Assembly (NCBI GenBank): GCA_003221075.1
Contig: QHUF01000057.1
Coordinates: forward strand, 1 to 11,237
Length of the DNA stretch: 11,237 nt
From: Gemmatimonadota bacterium
Lineage (GTDB): Bacteria; Gemmatimonadota; Gemmatimonadetes; Gemmatimonadales; GWC2-71-9
Reading direction: 5' to 3'
Positions 1-6,663 of the stretch are shown here, piece by piece. Every line of letters begins with the position of its first letter. Position 1 is the first letter of the stretch. Made by a program: the position numbers and the translations under genes. The notes under the pieces are model-generated. The model saw nothing but the letters and a program-made list of their open reading frames with translations, was not told where the DNA came from and searched no databases.

Positions 1-572
1 GTCTGCGGCGCGACGGGCGCGGGGCCTCGGGCCTCCGGAATGAACTCACACAGGAGGCTGGTGCTCGACGGCATCCATTGGCACGGCGGGCCGTTCGTCG
101 CGTTGAGATTTGCGCCGGTGAGGGCGCGGGTCTGCCCGGTGGCAGCGTCGGCGACCCAGAGGACGAGTCCCGAGTCGCGCGTCTGGACGAAGGCGACGTT
201 GCGGCTGTCGGGCGACCAAATGACGTAGGACAGCGCCGCAGGCGTCGGGACGTTGACGCGCCGTTCGGTCCCGTCGGCGACGCGCTTCAGGGCGAGTCCC
301 GTGATGCCGCCCGGGAGCTGCGGACCCGCAGTACGCGGATTGATGCGGTTCCCCGCCAGGCGCAGCATCGGCGCGGCCAGCTCGGCGATCGTCGGCATGC
401 TGCGCTGCTCGAGCAGCAGCAGCCATTGCCGGTCGGGCGACAGGCTCGCCACCGGCAACGGCGGCGCATCCAGGATGTCGACGATGACCTGCGGCGGGGT
501 TCGGTACGGTGTTTGCGCGGAAAGTGCGGTGCTGCTCAGCAGCGCGAGACAGAGAAGAGAGAGGCGACGCAT
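1..572 (-). CDS. Secreted S9 family peptidase, glutamyl endopeptidase-like (S9D), N-terminal part only
   Basis: About 190 N-terminal codons are present, and the gene continues past the left edge of the window. The protein opens with a Sec signal peptide (MRRLSLLCLALLSSTALSA, likely cleaved before QTPYR). It then has YRTPPQVIVDILDAPPLP, a LSPD turn, and a stretch ending in LRLAGNRINP. This order (Y-x-x-PP, DAPP, LAG-x-R-I-N) is what I know from plant chloroplast glutamyl endopeptidase and its bacterial S9D relatives. These are serine peptidases with an N-terminal beta-propeller and a C-terminal alpha/beta hydrolase domain. Propeller-type strands (VIWSPDSRNVAFVQ, LWVADAATGQTRALT) follow. The catalytic Ser-Asp-His would lie outside the window, so activity cannot be judged. 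I chose the ATG at 572 because a GAG sits 6 nt upstream. An in-frame ATG at 578 is the alternative. It lies 64 nt downstream of the 89-aa gene and may be co-transcribed with it. Confidence 0.8.
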   Translation of the reverse strand, partial: MRRLSLLCLALLSSTALSAQTPYRTPPQVIVDILDAPPLPVASLSPDRQWLLLLEQRSMPTIAELAAPMLRLAGNRINPRTAGPQLPGGITGLALKRVADGTERRVNVPTPAALSYVIWSPDSRNVAFVQTRDSGLVLWVADAATGQTRALTGANLNATNGPPCQWMPSSTSLLCEFIPEARGPAPVAPQ

Positions 573-636
573 AGGCATCTCGGAGCGGATCGTGGGAAAC
601 GGAAACCTCACTATGCGGTCCGCATCACGCAACCAG

Positions 637-906
637 CTATTTGAGCGGCGCGACAAAGCGCACGATGATCCGCTCCGCGCTCTGTGGACTGATACTGCAC
701 GAGCAATGGTCCCCGATGAGCCGCTTTACACCGAGGACTTCCGCATCCGCGATGCCGGCGACGTCGCGGTAGGTGATCTCGAGCATCTGTCCGTCGATGA
801 CGCGATAGCTCACGGGCCGTCCCAGCAGCCGGTGGTGCGGATCGATCTTGGCGAGCCCCTCGGCAAGCCGGCGCTGCAGCTCGGTGATCGCGTCGGTGGA
901 CGTCAT
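637..906 (-). CDS. Hypothetical protein, 89 aa, translationally coupled to queG
   Basis: I do not recognise this small protein. It starts with ATG at 906, which overlaps the queG stop codon as ATGA, and it ends in TAG at 637. The first 25 or so residues (TDAITELQRRLAEGLAKIDP) look like an amphipathic helix. After that come alternating short strands (VSYRVID, MLEITYRD, AERIIVRFVAP), so a small alpha/beta or beta-barrel domain is plausible. It contains two cysteines as CSC near residues 68-70. There is no signal peptide or membrane segment, so it should be cytosolic. The 4-nt overlap argues that it is a real gene translated by ribosomes finishing queG. Nothing in it points to a role in queuosine synthesis. 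Confidence is high that it is coding because of the coupling, but there is no functional call. Confidence 0.65.
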   Translation of the reverse strand: MTSTDAITELQRRLAEGLAKIDPHHRLLGRPVSYRVIDGQMLEITYRDVAGIADAEVLGVKRLIGDHCSCSISPQSAERIIVRFVAPLK

Positions 907-1823
907 GTGTCGTTGAGGACCGCCGCCGCGTTGCGGCGCATGCCCCGATGGCCAGGACGGGTGAAGGGCGTGCCGGCATAGCGACGTTGAAAGTCCCCTT
1001 CATCCATTGTGGCAAGCTCGCGGACGTCGGGCTGCGCCACCTCGGGATGCGGCACGAACCCTGGATCGTGCGTTGCTTGCGCAAAACTCACATTCCACGG
1101 ACAGACGTCCTGACAGACGTCGCAGCCGAACACCCAGTCGCCGACCTGCGAGGCCTGCGTATCGGTGAACTCCCCGCGATGCTCGATCGTGAGATAGGAA
1201 ATGCACGCCCGCGCGTCGAGATCGCGTGGTCCAACGAACGCGTGGGTCGGGCACGTATCGAGGCAGCGGCGGCACGTGCCGCAGCGGTCCGCCTCGAACG
1301 GCAGATCCGGCTCGAGATCCGCATCAGTCAACACAACGCCGATGAAGGTGAACGATCCGATTTCGGGATGAATCAGCATCATGTTCTTGCCGATCCATCC
1401 GAGGCCGGCGAGCTGGGCCAACTCCCGCTCGGGCACAGGCCCCGCGTCGACGTAGCAGCGTGTCGTTGCGCCGGGCACGAGCTCGCGGATTGCCGTCGCG
1501 AGCTGCTCGAGCCGGTTGCCCAAAACGTCATGGTAGTCGGGCGACCACGCGTACTGAGCGACTCGCGGGAATCGGGGTTCGGAGTTCGGGCCTCGGTCGC
1601 CGTGGAAATAGTTCGTAAGCGTCACAACAGCGGTCTTCGCGCCGGGCATCACCAGACGCGGGTCCTTCCGCTTCTCGGCTTGTCGGTGCAGGTACGTCAT
1701 CGTGCCGGCGTGGCCGTCCGCGAGCCAGCGGTCCAACTCGGCCGCGTGCGGGTTTCGCTCGAGCGCCGCGATCCCCACGGCCGAGAAGCCGAGCTTGGCG
1801 CCAAGACGTTTGATCTCGATCAC
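903..1823 (-). CDS. queG: Epoxyqueuosine reductase QueG
   Basis: This cytosolic, cobalamin-dependent iron-sulfur enzyme catalyses the last step of queuosine synthesis, reducing epoxyqueuosine to queuosine at the wobble base of GUN-anticodon tRNAs. The 306-aa product shows the family layout. The N-terminal cobalamin-binding region carries VDAGPVPERELA, with D126 at the expected proton-donor position, followed by GWIGKN. A bacterial ferredoxin-type segment for two 4Fe-4S clusters follows: C181-x2-C184-x2-C187-x3-C191-P, then C234-x2-C237-x3-C241-PWN. It ends with TPFTRPGHRGMRRNAAAVL, the usual QueG tail. It lacks the extra HEAT-like C-terminal domain of longer QueG proteins, which is normal variation. 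The start is GTG at 1823, which overlaps the stop of the upstream 88-aa gene as GTGA. Its own stop overlaps the start of the downstream 89-aa gene. No other queuosine gene is in the window. Confidence 0.96.
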   Translation of the reverse strand: MIEIKRLGAKLGFSAVGIAALERNPHAAELDRWLADGHAGTMTYLHRQAEKRKDPRLVMPGAKTAVVTLTNYFHGDRGPNSEPRFPRVAQYAWSPDYHDVLGNRLEQLATAIRELVPGATTRCYVDAGPVPERELAQLAGLGWIGKNMMLIHPEIGSFTFIGVVLTDADLEPDLPFEADRCGTCRRCLDTCPTHAFVGPRDLDARACISYLTIEHRGEFTDTQASQVGDWVFGCDVCQDVCPWNVSFAQATHDPGFVPHPEVAQPDVRELATMDEGDFQRRYAGTPFTRPGHRGMRRNAAAVLNDT

Positions 1824-2086
1824 AACCCCATCGTCTCGCGCCGCCAGCGCGCGAAGTTCACGACGTCATCGACCGCGGGGATTGCTCGTTCGTCGCCATA
1901 CGCGGTGAACATGCGCCACTGCATGTAGTCGCGTGGCGGGATGGGCAGGAACGGCGGGTGCCGGTACCAGTCGCGGGCGCGAAAACTCCACGTGAGGCGC
2001 AACAAGTCGACGGCGAGTCGCGGACGCACCAGCGCCCGCAGCGCCAAACGCAGATAAAGTGCCGACCAACTCGCGATACGCCGCAT
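1820..2086 (-). CDS. Conserved-looking small protein, 88 aa, upstream of queG
   Basis: This is a short basic protein beginning MRRIASWSALYLRLALRALVRP. It is rich in Arg, Trp and aromatic residues (LLRLTWSFRARDWYRHPPFLPIP, described here in two parts: LLRLTWSF and RARDWYRHPPFLPIP). The C-terminal half has YMQWRMFTAYGDERAIP followed by VVNFARWRR. The style suggests a helical, possibly nucleic-acid- or membrane-associated protein. I recall similar short proteins in Gemmatimonadota but can name no function. I set the start at ATG 2086. A reading frame stays open to an ATG at 2176, but that would overlap the divergent PLP-enzyme gene by 68 nt. A purine-rich AGAAGGA abuts the 2086 start with almost no spacing, which is unusual. 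The stop overlaps the GTG start of queG by 4 nt, so the two are coupled. Confidence 0.7.
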   Translation of the reverse strand: MRRIASWSALYLRLALRALVRPRLAVDLLRLTWSFRARDWYRHPPFLPIPPRDYMQWRMFTAYGDERAIPAVDDVVNFARWRRETMGL

Positions 2087-2108
2087 TCCTTCTGTATATT
2101 CCCGGCCT
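2087..2108. promoter_or_regulatory. Very short (22 nt) divergent intergenic region
   Basis: Only 22 nt separate the 88-aa gene start (minus) from the PLP-enzyme start (plus). It holds an AT-rich patch unlike its GC-rich surroundings. TATATT at 2095-2100 can serve as a plus-strand -10 box. The same patch gives a TATAC-like -10 on the minus strand, but only about 10 nt from that start. With TATATT as the -10 box, transcription would begin within a nucleotide or two of the ATG at 2109, so the plus-strand transcript would be leaderless. This agrees with the lack of any Shine-Dalgarno sequence before that ATG. No convincing -35 box is visible. The assignment is inference. Confidence 0.4.
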
Positions 2109-3278
2109 ATGACGCTCGCAAGCAGCGTAAAACCGCGCGCGCTTGGACTCGCCAGGTATCGTGGCGAGTTTCCCATCTTCAGGGATCGCGTCTACCTCAA
2201 CACCTGCTCGCTGGGGGCGTTAGGCGAACGGGCTCGCCGCAAGGTAGCGGAATTCCTCGACGTGTGGCAGAGCCGCGGCGCGTCCGCGTGGTATGACGTG
2301 TGGTGGGAAGCGCTGGGCGATCTGCGAGCGCGCTACGGCCGCATCGTCAACGCCGCGCCCGGGGAGATCGCGCTGGCACCCAGTATCTCGGCCGCACTCA
2401 GCGGGGTCGCCGAATCGCTCGACTATCGCCGCCGCCCCAAGGTCGTGATCACGTCGCTCGATTTCCCGACGGTGGCGTATCAGTGGCTCGCCAAGGTCCC
2501 GGGGGGCGTCGAGCTCGTGGTCGTCGAGAGTCCCGATACGATCAGCGTGCCCGTCGACGCGATCGCGCGGGCGGTCGATGATCGGACCGCACTCGTCGTG
2601 ACGTCGCACGTGTACTTTACGACCGGCGCGATCCAGGACATCAAGCGCGTCGCCGAGGTGGCGCACGCGCGCGGCGCCCTCTGCCTCATCGACGCCTACC
2701 AATCGGTCGGCCAGATTCCGGTGGACGTGCAGGACGCCGGAGTCGACGCGCTGGTCGCGGGTGGCCTCAAGTGGCTGCTCGGCGGACCGGGAGTCGTGTT
2801 TCTCTACGTGCGGGAAGCCGTTGCCCGCCGGCTCGAGCCCCGGATCTCGGGGTGGTTTGGGCAGCGGGAGCAGTTTGCCTTCGATCCGCGCGCGCTGACG
2901 CTCCACGACGACGCGCGACGCTTCGAGATGGGGACGCCGTCGCTCGCTGCGATCTACGCCCAACTCGGCGGCCTCGAGTACATCGAGGAGATCGGTGTGC
3001 CTCGGATCCGCGAGGTGACCGCCGCGCTGACCGAGGATCTGATCGCCACGGTACGCGCCGCCGGATTCACGCCGAAGGTGGCCGCCGAGCCGGAGCGGCG
3101 CTCGGCGATCGTGATGATTCCCATGCCCGACCCCGCGGCGGCGGTCCGGCACCTCGCGGCGGGCGGCGTGATCGCCGATAGCCGGCCCGGCCACGTCCGG
3201 TTCTCGCCTTTCTTCTATAACGTGCAGGATGACCATGTCAGAGCAACCGAGCGCCTCGCCTCGCAGCCCGCTCACTGA
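2109..3278 (+). CDS. Class V aminotransferase-fold PLP enzyme (NifS/kynureninase/isopenicillin-epimerase type)
   Basis: This is a 389-aa cytosolic fold-type I PLP enzyme. The N-terminus has FPIFRDRVYLNTCSLG, the usual substrate-pocket opening of this family (YLN..S.G). D195 in LIDAYQSVGQIPVDV should bind the pyridine nitrogen. K221 in VAGGLKWLLGGPG, 26 residues later, should form the Schiff base with PLP. The region around ARRFEMGTPSLAAI is the family's phosphate and substrate loop. There is no Cys loop like that of a cysteine desulfurase, so sulfur mobilisation is not supported. Reactions in this family include transamination, epimerisation, C-N or C-S lyase chemistry and kynurenine hydrolysis, and the sequence does not choose between them. 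It is the first gene of the six-gene operon, and its 3' end overlaps the LOG gene by 44 nt. No ribosome binding site precedes the ATG. The overall family is secure, the reaction is not. Confidence 0.9.
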   Translation: MTLASSVKPRALGLARYRGEFPIFRDRVYLNTCSLGALGERARRKVAEFLDVWQSRGASAWYDVWWEALGDLRARYGRIVNAAPGEIALAPSISAALSGVAESLDYRRRPKVVITSLDFPTVAYQWLAKVPGGVELVVVESPDTISVPVDAIARAVDDRTALVVTSHVYFTTGAIQDIKRVAEVAHARGALCLIDAYQSVGQIPVDVQDAGVDALVAGGLKWLLGGPGVVFLYVREAVARRLEPRISGWFGQREQFAFDPRALTLHDDARRFEMGTPSLAAIYAQLGGLEYIEEIGVPRIREVTAALTEDLIATVRAAGFTPKVAAEPERRSAIVMIPMPDPAAAVRHLAAGGVIADSRPGHVRFSPFFYNVQDDHVRATERLASQPAH

Positions 3279-4005
3279 GGACGAACAACTCCTCATCCCG
3301 CCGCAGATCTTTCCGATCGAGCGGCGGGCGTCCTTTACGAGCACCGACCCCTGGCGCGTGCTGCGCATCATGGGCGAGTTCGTCGAAGGCTTCGATACAC
3401 TGTCCGACGTGCGCAACGCGGTGACGATCTTCGGTTCGGCGCGCTCGCTGGAGGGCGATCCCTACTACGCGGCGGCGCTCGAGACGTCGCGCCTGCTCGC
3501 CAAGGAAGGCTTCGCGATCATCACCGGCGGTGGGCCGGGGATCATGGAGGCGGCCAATCGCGGCGCCAAGGAGGGCGGCGGGCTATCGATCGGCTGCAAC
3601 ATCGAGCTCCCATTCGAACAGGGCACCAACAAGTGGGTCGAGCGGTCGATCAACTTTCGCTACTTCTTCGTCCGCAAGACGATGTTCGTGAAGTACTCGA
3701 CGGCGTTCATCACCTTCCCCGGAGGCTACGGCACCATGGACGAGCTGTTCGAGGCGCTGACCCTCGTGCAGACCGGCAAGGTGAAGCAATTCCCGGTCGT
3801 GCTGTTCGGCCGGGACTATTGGCGCGGTCTCGCGGACTGGCTCAGGGAGCGCGTCGCGGGAGAAGGCAAGATCTCGCCCGAAGACCTGAAGCTTTTTCTG
3901 GTCACCGACGATCCGAAGGAAGCCCTTGGCTGGATCGTTGAGGCCCGCGAGCGCCGCACGCGCGCCTTCCGGGCGATGAACGCCTCCGCGCAGGCGACGC
4001 GATGA
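3235..4005 (+). CDS. LOG family protein (TIGR00730-type), nucleotide 5'-monophosphate phosphoribohydrolase
   Basis: LOG proteins are Rossmann-fold enzymes that split the N-glycosidic bond of (modified) nucleoside 5'-monophosphates, releasing the base and ribose 5-phosphate. The plant and some bacterial members make active cytokinins. Both family signatures are present: GGGPGIMEAANRGA starting at residue 98, and PGGYGTMDE at residues 162-170, with E170 as the catalytic-type glutamate and the nearby R/K-rich FRYFFVRKTMF. The length (256 aa) fits the longer LOG class, with an extra N-terminal helix region. I chose the second ATG (3235, MSEQPSAS) because AGGA lies 5 nt before it. An ATG at 3229 would give two more residues. 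The start lies inside the end of the PLP-enzyme gene, and the stop overlaps the next start as ATGA. Databases often mislabel this family as lysine decarboxylase. That label should not be used as evidence of polyamine synthesis here. Confidence 0.92.
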   Translation: MSEQPSASPRSPLTEDEQLLIPPQIFPIERRASFTSTDPWRVLRIMGEFVEGFDTLSDVRNAVTIFGSARSLEGDPYYAAALETSRLLAKEGFAIITGGGPGIMEAANRGAKEGGGLSIGCNIELPFEQGTNKWVERSINFRYFFVRKTMFVKYSTAFITFPGGYGTMDELFEALTLVQTGKVKQFPVVLFGRDYWRGLADWLRERVAGEGKISPEDLKLFLVTDDPKEALGWIVEARERRTRAFRAMNASAQATR

Positions 4006-5138
4006 CGCAAAACGAATTCCTGCGCGGACAGCGCATCAATCCAAAGCCGGTCAACGGCAAAGAAACGGTGGCCGACCTCGTCGACAACGCGTTCCTGGCA
4101 TACAACGCCGGCCGCCTGGCGGAGGGATGCCGGCTGTTCGCCGAGCGCATGCTCGAAGACGACGTTACCGTGGGCATGAGTCTCACCGGCGCGATGACGC
4201 CCGCCGGCCTCGGCATGTCCACGATCATTCCGCTCATCGAGGCGGGATTCCTCGATTGGATCGTCTCCACCGGCGCGAATCTCTACCACGACGCGCACTT
4301 CGGCCTCGGCATGGCGATGCACCGCGGCACGCCGTTCGCCGACGACGTCGTGCTGCGCGAAGAAGGCGTCGTCCGCATCTACGACATTTTCTTCGATTAC
4401 GACGTGCTGCTGTCCACGGATCGCTTTGTGCGCGAGGTCTCGGCGCGGGACGAGTTCCAGCGGCCGATGAGCACCGCGGAGTACCACTACCTGCTGGGCG
4501 GCTACGTGGTGGAGCGCGAGAAGGCGCTCGGCCTGTCGCGCAAATCGGTGCTCGGCGCGGCCCACGCCGCCGCCGTGCCGATCTATACGTCATCGCCGGG
4601 GGACTCGTCCATCGGCATGAACGTCGCCGAGCAGGCGTTGTCGGGGAGCAAGCTGCGCTTCGACGTGAGTGCCGACGTGAACGAGACGTCGTCCATCGTG
4701 TTCTGGGCGAAGGTGCACGGCGGCAAGAGCGGCGTGCTGATCATCGGCGGCGGCAGTCCCAAGAATTTTGTGCTGCAGACCGAGCCGCAGATTCAGGAAG
4801 TCCTCGGCATCAGCGAGAAGGGTCACGACTACTACCTGCAGCTCACCGATGCGCGGCCCGACACGGGCGGCTTGTCGGGCGCGACGCCGTCGGAAGCGGT
4901 GAGTTGGGGGAAGGTCGATCCGGACAAGCTGCCGGGGACGGTCGTGGCATATCTCGACAACACCGTCGCCTTTCCGGTTCTGGCGGCGTATGCACTGGCC
5001 CGACGCAAGCCCCGCACGCTGAAGCGCCTGTATGACCGGCGCGGAGAGATGATGCGCGAGCTGACTGATTCGTATCTCGAGGCAAAAGCGGATCGGGACG
5101 CGCGCGCCGAGGCGGCAACTGGCGGCCGAGCGACCTGA
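4002..5138 (+). CDS. Deoxyhypusine synthase-like protein (bacterial DHS family)
   Basis: This 378-aa, NAD-dependent DHS-fold protein shows GAMTPAGLGMSTIIPLIEAG near the N-terminus, GANLYHD, SIGMN, and the hallmark EAVSWGK with K304. K304 matches the lysine that in human DHS (K329) forms the enzyme-aminobutyl imine from spermidine. In eukaryotes and archaea DHS modifies eIF5A/aIF5A. Bacteria lack that target, and some bacterial DHS-like enzymes instead make homospermidine by moving the aminobutyl group to putrescine. Compared from memory with human DHS, the KHH site reads K254-N255-F and the spermidine-contacting D316 is replaced (GGLSGA instead of GSDSGA). The acceptor or donor may therefore differ. 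E298, W302 and K304 are kept. The ATG overlaps the LOG stop by 4 nt. The MFS gene probably starts inside the last 20 nt. Family is certain, substrate unknown. Confidence 0.92.
   Translation: MTQNEFLRGQRINPKPVNGKETVADLVDNAFLAYNAGRLAEGCRLFAERMLEDDVTVGMSLTGAMTPAGLGMSTIIPLIEAGFLDWIVSTGANLYHDAHFGLGMAMHRGTPFADDVVLREEGVVRIYDIFFDYDVLLSTDRFVREVSARDEFQRPMSTAEYHYLLGGYVVEREKALGLSRKSVLGAAHAAAVPIYTSSPGDSSIGMNVAEQALSGSKLRFDVSADVNETSSIVFWAKVHGGKSGVLIIGGGSPKNFVLQTEPQIQEVLGISEKGHDYYLQLTDARPDTGGLSGATPSEAVSWGKVDPDKLPGTVVAYLDNTVAFPVLAAYALARRKPRTLKRLYDRRGEMMRELTDSYLEAKADRDARAEAATGGRAT
5109..5112 (+). promoter_or_regulatory. Shine-Dalgarno GAGG supporting a CTG start for the transporter
   Basis: GAGG lies inside the end of the DHS-like gene, 6 nt before an in-frame CTG at 5119. 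It is the only well-spaced ribosome-binding site upstream of the first membrane helix of the transporter. That is why CTG 5119 is preferred over the GTG at 5245. Confidence 0.45.
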
Positions 5139-6654
5139 GATCCAGAAGTCCGCTGCTTCGACCAGGACGTATGCCGCTTACGTCCTGGGTCTGCTGACTC
5201 TAGTCAATCTTCTCAACTACCTCGACCGCAACGTCGTCTACGCGGTGTTCGAGCCGATCAAGCGCGATCTGCATCTTTCCGACGCGCAGCTCGGCTGGCT
5301 TGGATCCGCGTACATCATCGTACTCTCACTTTCAGCGCTGCCGCTCGGCGTCATCGGCGATCTGCGCTCGCGCCGGCTCGTGATCACATGGGGAGTCGCG
5401 GTCTGGAGTGCGGCAACCACGGCGGGTGGCATCGCAAGGCAGTTCTGGCAGCTGTTCACCTGCCGGGCGCTCGTCGGCTTCGGTGAGGCGGGCTACGCGC
5501 CGGCATCGCAGGCGATCATCGCGCAGTACTACAAGGGGCGACGCCGGGCGTTTGCGATCGGGGTGTACTCGGTCGGCATGGCGTTAGGCGGCGTGCTCGG
5601 CATCTGGCTTGGCGGTGTCATTGCGGAGCGCTACGGCTGGCGCTGGGCCTTCATCTGGATGGGTTTGCCCGGATTGGTCCTGGCGGTGCTCGCGTCGCGC
5701 CTGCGCGAGCTCGACCGCCGGCCTCCGCCGCCGATCGTCGACACGCTGCGCCAATGGTGGCAGCACGGCATGCACGGCGTGACGCAGTACGTCATGCCGC
5801 TCGCGATCTGCGCGGGAATTGGCGCGGCGCTGGCCGGATTCTTTTCCTTATTCGAGGGAATCCCCTCGCAATTCGGCACCGCGCTGTTCGGCATCGGGAC
5901 CAGCGTGGGCATCGCGTGGACGGTGTGGCGGCTCGTACCGCTCGCCGTGCGCCGCACGACCGCGGCGGGCGCGGTCGCCGCGGGCGCGTTCGACGACTTT
6001 CAGGACGCCGCGATCCTCGTGCTACGGACTCCGACCTTGATCTGGATATTTCTCGGCGGCGCCATGGTCACATTTGCGGTCAACGGGCTGGTCGCGTGGG
6101 CGGCGGCATTCATGCAGCGCATGCACGGGCTCTCCGTCGCACAGGTGGGCGCCGAGTTCGGCCTGTGGGCGCTCAGCGGCGGTGTGCTCGGGGCGCTCGT
6201 CGGCGGCCGCCTGGCGGACCGGTTACAGCATCGTTGGCACGGTGGACGCGTGCTCACGTCGGGCGCGGGGTTCGTGCTCGGCGGGCCGGTGTGCGCCGCT
6301 CTGCTTTTGGTGCACGATCTCCGCTGGTTCGGCCCGCTGATCCTGGCGACATATTTCCTGTACACCTGGTACAACGGACCACTCGCCGCCGTGATTCTCG
6401 ACGTCGTGCCGCCCGCCGTCCAGGCATCGGTGCTGGGTGCGTTCGTGTTGTTCTCACATTTGGCGGGTGACGCCCTGGCGCCGCCGCTCATCGGCTATCT
6501 ATCCGATCGCACCGGCGATCTGCGTACGGCGATGTTGCTGCTGCCGGCCGTCGGCCTGCTGGGAGGACTGGTGATACTCATCGCGTTACAGACGGTGGCG
6601 CGCGACATGCGGCGCGTGACCGCGCTCGACATCCATGTGTCCGGCCAAGGCTGA
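5119..6654 (+). CDS. MFS transporter, Spinster-like, probable CTG start, about 14 membrane helices
   Basis: This is an inner-membrane secondary transporter of the major facilitator superfamily. From the CTG start it is 511 aa. TM1 reads TYAAYVLGLLTLVNLLNYLDRN. The NYLDRN after TM1, the GDLRSRR loop between TM2 and TM3, and GFGEAGYAPASQAIIAQYY in TM4-TM5 are typical of the Spinster-type group (Spns, GudP/ExuT-like relatives). The second half repeats the loop as GGRLADRLQHR. Between TM6 and TM7 two extra hydrophobic segments (about 5791-5949) make 14 helices likely instead of 12. The frame is open from 5065, but no ATG, GTG or TTG occurs before GTG 5245, which would delete TM1 and the conserved NYLDRN. 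CTG 5119 with GAGG 6 nt upstream restores it and overlaps the DHS-like gene by 20 nt. The substrate is unknown. The operon position suggests export or uptake of the pathway's product or precursor. Confidence 0.88.
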   Translation: MAAERPEIQKSAASTRTYAAYVLGLLTLVNLLNYLDRNVVYAVFEPIKRDLHLSDAQLGWLGSAYIIVLSLSALPLGVIGDLRSRRLVITWGVAVWSAATTAGGIARQFWQLFTCRALVGFGEAGYAPASQAIIAQYYKGRRRAFAIGVYSVGMALGGVLGIWLGGVIAERYGWRWAFIWMGLPGLVLAVLASRLRELDRRPPPPIVDTLRQWWQHGMHGVTQYVMPLAICAGIGAALAGFFSLFEGIPSQFGTALFGIGTSVGIAWTVWRLVPLAVRRTTAAGAVAAGAFDDFQDAAILVLRTPTLIWIFLGGAMVTFAVNGLVAWAAAFMQRMHGLSVAQVGAEFGLWALSGGVLGALVGGRLADRLQHRWHGGRVLTSGAGFVLGGPVCAALLLVHDLRWFGPLILATYFLYTWYNGPLAAVILDVVPPAVQASVLGAFVLFSHLAGDALAPPLIGYLSDRTGDLRTAMLLLPAVGLLGGLVILIALQTVARDMRRVTALDIHVSGQG

Positions 6655-6663
6655 GGCGGGGTC

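Noticed and set aside
613..625. Short hairpin ATGCG-GTC-CGCAT between the 89-aa gene and the peptidase gene
   Set aside because: The stem is only 5 bp with a 3-nt loop and no T-run. It is easily found by chance in this composition.
948..1928. Plus-strand open frame of 326 codons across queG
   Set aside because: It is opposite to a certain queG gene, and its translation has no recognisable motif and shadow-like Arg/Val-rich composition.
2109..3278. Cysteine desulfurase role for the PLP enzyme
   Set aside because: There is no active-site cysteine loop, and no iron-sulfur assembly genes are nearby. Only the class V fold is supported.
2220..3416. Long minus-strand open frame (398 codons) antisense to the PLP-enzyme and LOG genes
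   Set aside because: It is the mirror of two well-supported genes in GC-rich DNA. The translation is Arg/His/Asp-rich without domain motifs, so it is a codon-bias shadow.
3235..4005. Lysine decarboxylase feeding polyamine synthesis with the DHS-like enzyme
   Set aside because: The PGGYGTMDE and GGGPGIMEA motifs are those of LOG phosphoribohydrolases. The lysine-decarboxylase label for this family is a known mislabel, so the protein is not evidence for a polyamine pathway.
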